From an uncultured Clostridia bacterium (GTDB lineage: Bacteria; Bacillota; Clostridia; Oscillospirales; Oscillospiraceae), in the NCBI GenBank assembly GCA_938023775.1, contig CALJDB010000346.1, forward strand, positions 1 to 5,284: a stretch of 5,284 nucleotides of DNA, written 5' to 3'. Under the pieces are notes generated by a model, which had not been told where the DNA came from, did no database searches, and saw nothing but the letters and a program-made list of their open reading frames with translations. Shown one piece after another: positions 1 through 5,284 of this stretch (positions within the stretch are counted from its first letter, which is position 1; each line of letters begins with the position of its first letter). The position numbers and the translations under genes were made by a program.

Positions 1-1753
1 CGAAAACAGCGGTCTCGCCGGGCTGGAGCTCCAGCTTGACAGCGTGCTGACCGGCTCCGCCGGCCGCATCGTCCGCGCAAAAAATGCTTACGGCACCGAT
101 ATGCTCTACACGAAGTATGAGGACTATTACGATGCCGAGGACGGCTACAGCGTTGTCACGACGATCGACACGACCATCCAGTATTACCTCGAAAAGCATC
201 TGACGCAGGCGGTCGCCGATTACGGCGTACAGAACGGCGCGGCTGCCATCGCGATGGACGTCAACACCGGCGAGATCCTCGGCATGGTCTCGCTCGATAA
301 CTTCGACTGCAACAACTATCAGGAGGTCAGCGACCGCGTCAGGGAAAAGATGGCAGAGACCACGGACGAGACCGTGCGCGAGACGATCTTCAATCAGGCG
401 CAGAAGGCGCAGTGGCGCAACAAGGCGGTCGAGGACAGCTATGAGCCGGGCTCCACGTTCAAGCCTCTGACCGTCGCCATGGCGCTCGAGGAGGGCGTCG
501 TCGATGCGAAGACCAGCAGCTTTTACTGCGGCGGCTTCATTCAGGTCGTCGGCGATCAGGGCGAGGACGGCAGACATTGCTGGAAGCGCGAGGGCCACGG
601 CAGCCAGACGCTGACCCAGAGCTTACAGCATTCCTGCAACGTCGCGATGATCCAGATCGCACAGAAGATCGGCGCAAGCAAATTCTATGACTATGTGGAC
701 GCCTTCGGACTGCGCGAGACGACCGGCATCGAGCTCAGCGGCGAGGCTGGCAGCATTTGGTGGAGCGACGCGGTGTTTGAAGACCCCTATAACCAGACCC
801 AGCTCGCGGCGGCTTCCTTCGGTCAGACCTTCAACATCACCCCGCTCCAGCTCGTGCGCGCGATGAGCGCCGTTGTGAACGGCGGCTATCTGATGCAGCC
901 TTATCTCGTGAAGACGGTTATCGACAGCGAGGGCAACACCGTCTCCGCGACGGAGCCGACCGTGCTGCGGCAGGTCATCAGCGAGGAGACGAGCAAGACC
1001 ATGTGCTCCATTCTGGAGCAGGTCGTCTGCGACAAGGTGGAGGGCACCGGCAAAAACGCCTACGTCGCCGGCTACCGCATCGGCGGCAAGACCGGCACCT
1101 CGACGGACACGGTCCTTGAGGTCGGCGGCCAGAAAAAATACATTGTCTCCTTCATCGGCGTCGCGCCGATGGACGATCCCCAGATCTGCATCCTCGTCCT
1201 GCTCGATAACCCGGACGAGGCGTGCGGCACGGCGGTCTCCGGCGGCGCTATGGGCGCGCCGACCGTCGGTAATATGATGGCGGATATCCTGCCTTACCTC
1301 GGCGTGGACGCCGAGTACACGGAGGCGGAGCTCGCAAATCTCGACCGCAGCGTTCCGGACCTCACGGGTCTCACGGTCGAGGAGGCAAAGGAGCAGCTCG
1401 CCGCGATGGGCCTCAGCTTCCGCACCTACGGCGCAGGCGCGACCGTCACGATGCAGCTCCCGGCGGCAAACTCCGTCGTCGCCGCCCAGAGCCAGATCGT
1501 GCTCTACGCCGACGCAACGCCGCCGGACGAGATGACGGAGGTCCCGGACCTCACGGGCCTGACCTACGACATCGCGCGCCAGCGCCTCGGCTATGAAGCG
1601 CTCTTCATCAACACGTCCAGCCACTCCGTGACGGACTCCCAGAGCGTCGTCGTCTCCCGCCAGAGCGTCGAGCCGGGCACCAAGGTGCCCTACGGCACGG
1701 TCGTCGAGGTCGGACTCGTCGACACGGACTACAACGCATCTGCCAGAAACTAA
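1..1753 (+). CDS. ftsI: Class B penicillin-binding protein, FtsI/SpoVD family, with two PASTA domains (5' end missing)
   Basis: This is a peptidoglycan D,D-transpeptidase that crosslinks new glycan strands at the outer face of the membrane, normally paired with a SEDS polymerase such as FtsW. The frame is open from base 2, so the N-terminal anchor and most of the dimerisation domain lie outside the window. A GTG at 44 is an internal codon: the residues before it (ENSGLAGLELQLD) are typical family sequence. All three penicillin-binding motifs are present: STFK (Ser codon 452, Lys codon 461), SCN (632-640) and KTGTS (from 1088). Two C-terminal PASTA domains follow, about 1352-1513 and 1541-1723, each opening with VPDLTGLT. 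The gene ends at TAA 1751-1753. Its place just before murE matches spoVD in Bacillus subtilis. Two PASTA domains are more like vegetative PBP2B, since B. subtilis SpoVD has one. The family is certain; the division versus sporulation role is not. Confidence 0.95.
   Translation, partial: ENSGLAGLELQLDSVLTGSAGRIVRAKNAYGTDMLYTKYEDYYDAEDGYSVVTTIDTTIQYYLEKHLTQAVADYGVQNGAAAIAMDVNTGEILGMVSLDNFDCNNYQEVSDRVREKMAETTDETVRETIFNQAQKAQWRNKAVEDSYEPGSTFKPLTVAMALEEGVVDAKTSSFYCGGFIQVVGDQGEDGRHCWKREGHGSQTLTQSLQHSCNVAMIQIAQKIGASKFYDYVDAFGLRETTGIELSGEAGSIWWSDAVFEDPYNQTQLAAASFGQTFNITPLQLVRAMSAVVNGGYLMQPYLVKTVIDSEGNTVSATEPTVLRQVISEETSKTMCSILEQVVCDKVEGTGKNAYVAGYRIGGKTGTSTDTVLEVGGQKKYIVSFIGVAPMDDPQICILVLLDNPDEACGTAVSGGAMGAPTVGNMMADILPYLGVDAEYTEAELANLDRSVPDLTGLTVEEAKEQLAAMGLSFRTYGAGATVTMQLPAANSVVAAQSQIVLYADATPPDEMTEVPDLTGLTYDIARQRLGYEALFINTSSHSVTDSQSVVVSRQSVEPGTKVPYGTVVEVGLVDTDYNASARN
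1352..1723 (+). other. Tandem PASTA domains at the C terminus of the penicillin-binding protein
   Basis: Two successive PASTA domains (about 1352-1513 and 1541-1723) are joined by a short acidic, proline-containing linker (TPPDEMTE). Both begin VPDLTGLT, and the DNA carries an exact 14-base direct repeat, CCGGACCTCACGGG, at 1355-1368 and 1544-1557. The second copy keeps the usual closing pattern (VEPGTKVPYGTVVEV). The first has lost the normal P-x-x-G turn and reads LPAANSVVAAQSQIVLY instead. In this family PASTA domains contact the transpeptidase domain or cell-wall material; which applies here cannot be read from the sequence. Confidence 0.85.
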
Positions 1754-1759
1754 GAAAAG

Positions 1760-1794
1760 TCAAGCGGGACCCGCTTCGCTGGGCTCCCGCTTGA
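1760..1794. repeat. Inverted repeat 1 (10-bp perfect stem)
   Basis: TCAAGCGGGA at 1760-1769 is exactly complementary to TCCCGCTTGA at 1785-1794. The loop adds CCC/GGG pairing (1770-1772 with 1781-1783) if C1784 bulges out. The motif CCCGCTT occurs twice, at 1770-1776 and 1786-1792, so the left arm could pair with either copy. The hairpin begins seven bases after the PBP stop codon. It lacks a following T-run, so mRNA 3'-end protection or processing is more likely than intrinsic termination. Confidence 0.8.
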
Positions 1795-1796
1795 GA

Positions 1797-1843
1797 AGGG
1801 AACGCTCCGCTCAGCGCACTCGCCTGCGGCTCGCACGTTCCCT
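1797..1843. repeat. Inverted repeat 2 (8-bp outer stem with inner pairing)
   Basis: AGGGAACG at 1797-1804 pairs exactly with CGTTCCCT at 1836-1843. Inside, CCGC at 1807-1810 can pair with GCGG at 1826-1829, giving a two-part stem. It starts only two bases after inverted repeat 1. No T-tract follows. Confidence 0.7.
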
Positions 1844-1854
1844 CCGCGCAAAGA

Positions 1855-1887
1855 ATTTTTCGGCACGCACGTGTCGCGCCGAAAAAT
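1855..1887. repeat. Inverted repeat 3 (10-bp perfect stem, T-rich left arm and A-rich right arm)
   Basis: ATTTTTCGGC at 1855-1864 pairs exactly with GCCGAAAAAT at 1878-1887 around a 13-base loop that contains the palindrome CACGTG. The outer arms are T on the left and A on the right, the reverse of an intrinsic terminator, so termination is unlikely on either strand. Confidence 0.75.
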
Positions 1888-1900
1888 GGATTTGAATCTA

Positions 1901-1922
1901 TTTGCGGCGTGCGCGCCGCAAA
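1901..1922. repeat. Inverted repeat 4 (9-bp stem with a four-base loop)
   Basis: TTTGCGGCG at 1901-1909 pairs exactly with CGCCGCAAA at 1914-1922 around the loop TGCG. It has the same T-left, A-right polarity as inverted repeat 3. No T-tract follows. It is the last of the four hairpins and sits 55 bases before the murE start codon. Confidence 0.75.
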
Positions 1923-1947
1923 CTCTGCGAGGCATTTTATTAATGAA

Positions 1948-1970
1948 TTTTTCCCAAGCGAAGGGAGGAA
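1948..1970 (+). promoter_or_regulatory. murE ribosome binding site inside a potential small hairpin
   Basis: The Shine-Dalgarno sequence AAGGGAGGA (1961-1969) lies eight bases before the ATG at 1978 and fixes that start over in-frame codons upstream. The preceding TTTTTCCC (1948-1955) can pair along its whole length with GGGAGGAA (1963-1970): six Watson-Crick and two G-U pairs around the 7-base loop AAGCGAA. If it forms in the mRNA, it would cover the ribosome binding site. The pairing is visible in the sequence; a regulatory role is inference. Confidence 0.6.
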
Positions 1971-1977
1971 CAAGACT

Positions 1978-3435
1978 ATGAAACTGAAGGAACTTTTGCA
2001 GGACGTCGCCGTCACCGCGATGACGGCGGACCCGGAGACGGAGATCGGCGGCGTCAGCTACGATTCCCGCAAAACGCAGCCCGGCGATCTGTTCGCCGCC
2101 GTTGTGGGCTATGAGAGCGACGGCCACCGCTTCATCCCCGCCGCCGTCGCCGCCGGAGCCGCCGCGGTGCTCTGCCAGACGCCGCCGGAGGGCGACGTGC
2201 CCTACGTGCAGGTGGAAAACAGCCGCGAAGCGCTCGCGCTCGTCTCCGCCGCGTGGTTCCGCCATCCGGCGAGGGAGATGCAGATCATCGGCGTCACCGG
2301 AACAAGCGGAAAAACGACCTCCACACTGCTCATCAAGCACGTTTTGGAGGAAGCCCTCGGCGCGAAGGTCGGGCTCATCGGCACGAACGCAAACATGATC
2401 GGCGCGGCGGAGGAGCCCGCCGAGCGCACGACGCCGGAGAGCTATGAGCTTCAGGAGCTCTTCCGCCGCATGGCGGACGCCGGCTGCACCCACGTCGTGA
2501 TGGAGGTCTCCTCCCACGCCCTCGTGCTCGACCGCGTCGCGGGTGTTCACTTCGCCGCGGCGGTTTATACGAATCTCTCGCAGGACCATCTTGACTTCCA
2601 TGGTACAATGGAAGCGTATGCCGAGGCAAAGTCGCGCCTTTTCTCCCGCTGCTCCCGCGCGGTCATCAATCTGGACGACAAATGGGGCGGCTATATGATC
2701 GAGCACGCCGAAAGCCCGGTGCTGACCTATTCCATTGACCGCAACGAGGCGGACCTCGTTGCGAAGGACGTAAAGCTCCTGCCGGACCGCGTGAAGTTCT
2801 GCGCCGTCACGATCGGGGACATCCAGCGCGTGGAGCTCAAAATTCCCGGACGCTTCTCCGTTTATAACGCGCTCGACGTGCTCGCGTGCGCGATGTCGCT
2901 CGGCATCCCGCTTGAGCGCGCCGCCGCCGCGCTGGGCTCTGCCCACGGCGTAAAGGGCCGCGTGGAGACCGTTCCGACGGACGGAGACTACACGATTTTG
3001 ATCGACTATTCCCACAAGCCGGACGCGCTCGAAAACGTGCTCCGCACCGTGCGGGAGACCTCGCCGGGCCGCGTCGTGGCGCTTTTCGGCTGCGGCGGGG
3101 ACCGCGACCGCACGAAGCGCCCTGTCATGGGGCGCATTGCGACGGAGCTCGCCGATTTCACCATCGTCACCTCCGATAATCCCCGCACGGAGGACCCGGA
3201 CGAGATCATCCGCGAGATCGTCGCCGGCTGCACCGGCGGCAAGAAGAAGTATATCGCCATCACGGACCGCGTGAAGGCGATCGAATACGCCATCGAAAAC
3301 CACCGCCCCGGCGACGTGATCGTCCTCGCGGGCAAGGGACATGAGACCTATCAGGAGGTAAATCATGTCAAGCACCACCTCGACGAGCGCGAGGTCGTCG
3401 CGGAAATACTGGAGAGAAGAAGGAAACAAAAATGA
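1978..3435 (+). CDS. murE: UDP-N-acetylmuramoyl-L-alanyl-D-glutamate--2,6-diaminopimelate ligase
   Basis: This cytoplasmic ATP-dependent Mur ligase adds the third stem-peptide residue to UDP-MurNAc-L-Ala-D-Glu. The product is 485 residues, normal for the family. Visible motifs are YDSR near residue 28 (uridine-nucleotide domain), GTSGKTT 108-114 (ATP P-loop), TTPESYEL 151-158, MEVSSHAL 175-182, NLSQDHLDFHGT 199-210, the probable carbamylated lysine K218 in AEAKSRLF, DYSHKPDA 343-350 and GCGGDRDRTKRP 371-382. DNPR at 400-403 with GKGHE at 452-456 is the signature of enzymes that add meso-diaminopimelate rather than lysine. The frame is open upstream to 1909, but ATG 1978 has the Shine-Dalgarno and fits the usual N terminus. 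Its stop overlaps the mraY start (ATGA, 3432-3435), so the two are probably translationally coupled. P-loop Ser110 (commonly Asn) and SHK (commonly AHT) are mild variants. Identity is very secure. Confidence 0.97.
   Translation: MKLKELLQDVAVTAMTADPETEIGGVSYDSRKTQPGDLFAAVVGYESDGHRFIPAAVAAGAAAVLCQTPPEGDVPYVQVENSREALALVSAAWFRHPAREMQIIGVTGTSGKTTSTLLIKHVLEEALGAKVGLIGTNANMIGAAEEPAERTTPESYELQELFRRMADAGCTHVVMEVSSHALVLDRVAGVHFAAAVYTNLSQDHLDFHGTMEAYAEAKSRLFSRCSRAVINLDDKWGGYMIEHAESPVLTYSIDRNEADLVAKDVKLLPDRVKFCAVTIGDIQRVELKIPGRFSVYNALDVLACAMSLGIPLERAAAALGSAHGVKGRVETVPTDGDYTILIDYSHKPDALENVLRTVRETSPGRVVALFGCGGDRDRTKRPVMGRIATELADFTIVTSDNPRTEDPDEIIREIVAGCTGGKKKYIAITDRVKAIEYAIENHRPGDVIVLAGKGHETYQEVNHVKHHLDEREVVAEILERRRKQK
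3417..3424 (+). promoter_or_regulatory. mraY ribosome binding site within the end of murE
   Basis: AAGAAGGA lies seven bases before the mraY ATG at 3432, inside the last codons of murE. It is purine-rich but weaker than the murE and ftsW sites, consistent with mraY translation depending partly on ribosomes finishing murE. Confidence 0.55.
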
Positions 3436-4466
3436 CGCTGAAACTGATCCTGTCGTTCGTCATCGGCTTTGCCGTGAGCGCGCTCGTGGGCGCGTGGCTC
3501 GTGCCGTTCCTGCGCCGCATCAAGGCGGGGCAGTCCATCAAGGAGATCGGTCCGACATGGCACCGCAGCAAGGAGGGCACGCCGACCATGGGCGGCCTGA
3601 TGTTCATCGCCGCGGTGACGGCGGTCTGCCTGACCGTCGGCTGGCAAAGCATGGCGAAGGGCGATTACAGCCATATTTTCGTGCTCATCTTCGCCCTGAT
3701 CTACGGCGCGATCGGCTTTCTGGACGATTTTGAAAAGCTCAAGCACAAGCAGAATCTCGGTCTCACGGCGCGGCAGAAATTTCTGCTCCAGCTCGCCGTC
3801 GCCGTCGCGTTCATCTACCTGCTGAAGCTCTTCGGGCTGCTGAAGGTCAGCGAAACGCCCCACTGCATCGACGTTTACGTCCCGTTTTTCAACGTCACCT
3901 TCGCCTTGAACGAGGTGCTTTACGTCATCTTCGCCGCCTTCGTCATCGTCGGCACGGTCAACTCCGTGAACCTCACCGACGGCGTGGACGGTCTCGCCGC
4001 GAGCACGACGATGCCGGTGTGCATCTTTTTTGCCGTGCTGTCCATTCTCTGGGGCGAGCGGTTTTTGTCCCTCGGCGTGTTCGCCTCCGGCATCGCCGGC
4101 GGCCTGCTGGGCTTTTTGATCTATAACTTCAATCCGGCCAAGGTGTTCATGGGCGACACGGGCTCGCTCTTTCTCGGCGGCGCAGTCGCGGCGCTGGCCT
4201 TCGCCTACGATATGCCGCTCATCCTCGTGACGGTCGGCATCATGTACATCGTCGAGGCGCTCTCGGACATCATTCAGGTCGGCTATTTCAAGCTCACGCA
4301 CGGCAAGCGCGTGTTCAGGATGTCCCCGTTCCACCACCATCTGGAGATGGGCGGCTGGACGGGCCACAAGTGGAAGGAAAAGCAGATCGTGGCGCTGTTT
4401 GCCGGCGTGACGGTGCTGTTTGCAGTTTTGTCGTTTATTGGCGTGTTCCACCGCTTCGGTGCGTGA
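3432..4466 (+). CDS. mraY: Phospho-N-acetylmuramoyl-pentapeptide-transferase
   Basis: This integral membrane enzyme transfers phospho-MurNAc-pentapeptide from UDP to undecaprenyl phosphate, making lipid I on the cytoplasmic face. The 344-residue protein falls between B. subtilis and E. coli MraY in length. About ten hydrophobic segments can be read (near 4-26, 56-71, 81-97, 118-138, 161-176, 191-207, 213-232, 245-259, 261-284, 319-339), the usual number. Family motifs are intact: KEGTPTMGG 47-55, LDDF 97-100 with the Asp98/Asp99 pair, NLGLTARQK 108-116, NSVNLTDGVDGLA 177-189, FMGDTGS 239-245 with catalytic Asp242, and MSPFHHHLE 297-305. The ATG overlaps the murE stop by four bases. The stop is TGA 4464-4466. 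Nothing is missing or unusual. Confidence 0.98.
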   Translation: MTLKLILSFVIGFAVSALVGAWLVPFLRRIKAGQSIKEIGPTWHRSKEGTPTMGGLMFIAAVTAVCLTVGWQSMAKGDYSHIFVLIFALIYGAIGFLDDFEKLKHKQNLGLTARQKFLLQLAVAVAFIYLLKLFGLLKVSETPHCIDVYVPFFNVTFALNEVLYVIFAAFVIVGTVNSVNLTDGVDGLAASTTMPVCIFFAVLSILWGERFLSLGVFASGIAGGLLGFLIYNFNPAKVFMGDTGSLFLGGAVAALAFAYDMPLILVTVGIMYIVEALSDIIQVGYFKLTHGKRVFRMSPFHHHLEMGGWTGHKWKEKQIVALFAGVTVLFAVLSFIGVFHRFGA

Positions 4467-4481
4467 GCGCGCCGCAGCGCA

Positions 4482-4489
4482 GGGAGGTG
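4482..4489 (+). promoter_or_regulatory. ftsW ribosome binding site
   Basis: GGGAGGTG is close to the perfect anti-16S complement and ends a few bases before the ATG at 4495. It is the strongest such site in the window and fixes the ftsW start. It lies in the 28-base gap after mraY, where no promoter or terminator is visible. Confidence 0.8.
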
Positions 4490-4494
4490 CGTTC

Positions 4495-5284
4495 ATGAAT
4501 ATATCCGGTCTGAGACTTCCTGCGCGCCGGACAGGGGCGGCTGCCGGGGCAAAGCGCGGCAGCTTTGACCTGCCGTTTTTCGTGCTCACGCTGCTGCTGC
4601 TGGCGATCGGCGTCATCATGGTGCTCTCGTCGAGCTTTGCCCGCGCCTATGCGCAGGGCAAGTCGCCGACGTATTATTTCGTCCGGCAGGCAGGCTTCGC
4701 CGTGGCCGGCGTCGTGGGTATGATTTTGTTTTCCAACGTGCGCATGGCGACGTACCGCCGCTGGTCGCTCGCGCTGCTGGGCGTGAGCATTTTCCTGCTC
4801 GCCATCGTCTGGATCCCGCACATCGGCGTGGTCGGCGGCGGCGCGCGCCGGTGGCTGAGCCTCGGCTTTACGACGTTTCAGCCGTCGGAGATCGCAAAGA
4901 TCGCGGTCGTGCTGTTTTTCTCGAGCATGATCTGCACATACAAAGACCAGATGCAGACGATCCGCTACGGCGTTGTGCCGTTCATGGTCATCACCGGCGG
5001 CATCGTCATCCTGCTCATGCTCGAGCCGCATCTGTCGGCGTCGATCATCATCATGGCGCTGGCGATCGTGATGATGTTTGTCGGCGGCATCAAGCTCTCG
5101 TACCTGCTCATCGGCATGGGCGGCGCGGGCGCGCTGCTGCTGATCGCGGGCAAGTTCGTGCCCTATGTGCACAAGCGCATCGTGTCGTGGCGGGATCCGT
5201 TCGCCGACACGAGCGCTGCCGGCTATCAGATCGTGCAGTCGCTGTATTCCATCGGCTCGGGCGGTTTTCTCGGGCTCGGTCTCG
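4495..5284 (+). CDS. ftsW: SEDS-family lipid II polymerase FtsW (3' end missing)
   Basis: FtsW is the membrane glycosyltransferase that polymerises lipid II into glycan strands at the division site, working with a class B PBP such as the one encoded upstream. The 263 visible residues open with a basic, Gly/Ala-rich cytoplasmic tail (about 1-24). At least seven hydrophobic segments follow (near 25-46, 66-80, 91-108, 134-148, 158-176, 181-198, 201-220). SEDS landmarks are GARRWLSLG 116-124, FQPSEIAK 128-135, EPHLS 177-181 (the family more often has QPDLG) and, at the start of the large extracellular loop, WRDPFADTSAAGYQ 232-245 and SIGSGGF 252-258. The window ends inside that loop, so the region with the catalytic aspartate is not seen. 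SpoVE, the sporulation paralogue, cannot be excluded from a partial sequence. RodA is much less likely given the dcw context. Confidence 0.93.
   Translation, partial: MNISGLRLPARRTGAAAGAKRGSFDLPFFVLTLLLLAIGVIMVLSSSFARAYAQGKSPTYYFVRQAGFAVAGVVGMILFSNVRMATYRRWSLALLGVSIFLLAIVWIPHIGVVGGGARRWLSLGFTTFQPSEIAKIAVVLFFSSMICTYKDQMQTIRYGVVPFMVITGGIVILLMLEPHLSASIIIMALAIVMMFVGGIKLSYLLIGMGGAGALLLIAGKFVPYVHKRIVSWRDPFADTSAAGYQIVQSLYSIGSGGFLGLGL

Larger units (their letters stand above)
1754..1977. other. Palindrome-rich intergenic region between the PBP gene and murE
   Basis: This is the only sizeable non-coding stretch in the window. It contains four consecutive inverted repeats with stems of 8 to 10 bp between 1760 and 1922, then an AT-richer segment (about 1931-1952) and the murE ribosome binding site. 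None of the hairpins is followed by a T-tract on the + strand, so none is a standard intrinsic terminator, and no convincing sigma-A promoter is visible. I see no T-box signature or recognisable riboswitch. The region may be a composite of repeats or a structured operon spacer. Its length and structure contrast with the 4-base overlap and 28-base gap at the next two junctions. Confidence 0.75.

Noticed and set aside
44..46. GTG as a start codon for the PBP gene
   Set aside because: The frame is open to the window edge and the residues before it are normal family sequence, so this is an internal valine and the gene is truncated by the window.
623..1624. 333-residue minus-strand open frame opposite the PBP gene
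   Set aside because: It is an antisense shadow of a gene with intact catalytic motifs, with compositionally biased sequence and no family signature.
1760..1794. Rho-independent terminator after the PBP gene
   Set aside because: The stem is strong but is followed by GAAGGGAACG with no T-tract.
1892..1943. Sigma-A promoter for murE (TTGAAT at 1892 or TATTAA at 1938)
   Set aside because: No -35 and -10 pair with 16 to 18 base spacing could be found. The AT-rich stretch alone is not enough.
1909..1977. Upstream extension of murE
   Set aside because: The extra residues would be encoded by hairpin 4 and the ribosome binding site region and do not match the MurE N terminus. ATG 1978 has the Shine-Dalgarno.
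1608..2015. 135-residue minus-strand open frame across the ftsI-murE gap
   Set aside because: It runs through several palindromes and into both flanking genes, with no conserved domain. It seems to exist only because stops are rare here.
2591..2609. Promoter-like TTGACT and TGGTACAAT inside murE
   Set aside because: The spacing between the two boxes is only seven bases, and the sequence encodes the conserved DHLDFHGT motif, which explains it fully. An extended -10 acting alone is possible but unsupported.
1750..3429. 559-residue open frame on the minus strand opposite murE
   Set aside because: It lies wholly antisense to a well-conserved gene, its product is low-complexity and rich in Arg, Ala and Asp with no recognisable motif, and it follows from G/C-rich third codon positions on the + strand.
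3363..4619. 418-residue minus-strand open frame opposite mraY
   Set aside because: The product is rich in His, Glu, Asp and Arg, as expected from reading membrane-protein codons backwards. It has no plausible motif and spans two real genes.
4435..5172. 245-residue minus-strand open frame opposite ftsW
   Set aside because: It is a charged, low-complexity shadow of the hydrophobic ftsW coding sequence.

Overview
The window is a stretch of a division and cell wall (dcw) gene cluster, all on the + strand. In order it holds the 3' part of a class B penicillin-binding protein gene (FtsI/SpoVD type, two PASTA domains), a complete murE, a complete mraY, and the 5' part of ftsW. Both end genes run off the window.

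The likely source is a GC-rich member of the Clostridia, plausibly Oscillospiraceae or a relative. This is inferred from the gene order, the PASTA-bearing PBP, the GGAGG-type ribosome binding sites and a MurE with the meso-diaminopimelate motif DNPR. Strong G/C preference at third codon positions produces long open frames on the opposite strand. These look like shadows of the real genes and are not annotated. Genus cannot be fixed from the sequence alone.

The layout is as follows. Bases 1-1753 encode the transpeptidase. Bases 1754-1977 are a 224-base gap packed with four successive inverted repeats, then an AT-richer stretch and a U-run that can pair with the murE Shine-Dalgarno sequence. Bases 1978-3435 are murE, which overlaps mraY (3432-4466) by the four bases ATGA. 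A 28-base gap with a strong ribosome binding site leads to ftsW, which starts at 4495.

The genes fit one pathway. MurE adds meso-DAP to UDP-MurNAc-dipeptide in the cytoplasm. MraY moves the finished UDP-MurNAc-pentapeptide onto undecaprenyl phosphate to make lipid I. FtsW polymerises lipid II at the septum, and its partner class B PBP crosslinks the new strands. Neither murF nor murD lies between murE and ftsW, where many Firmicutes carry one or both.

The coding part is ordinary. I found no sign of a new defence, mobile or metabolic system. What deserves a second look is the palindrome-rich ftsI-murE gap and the possible occlusion of the murE ribosome binding site.
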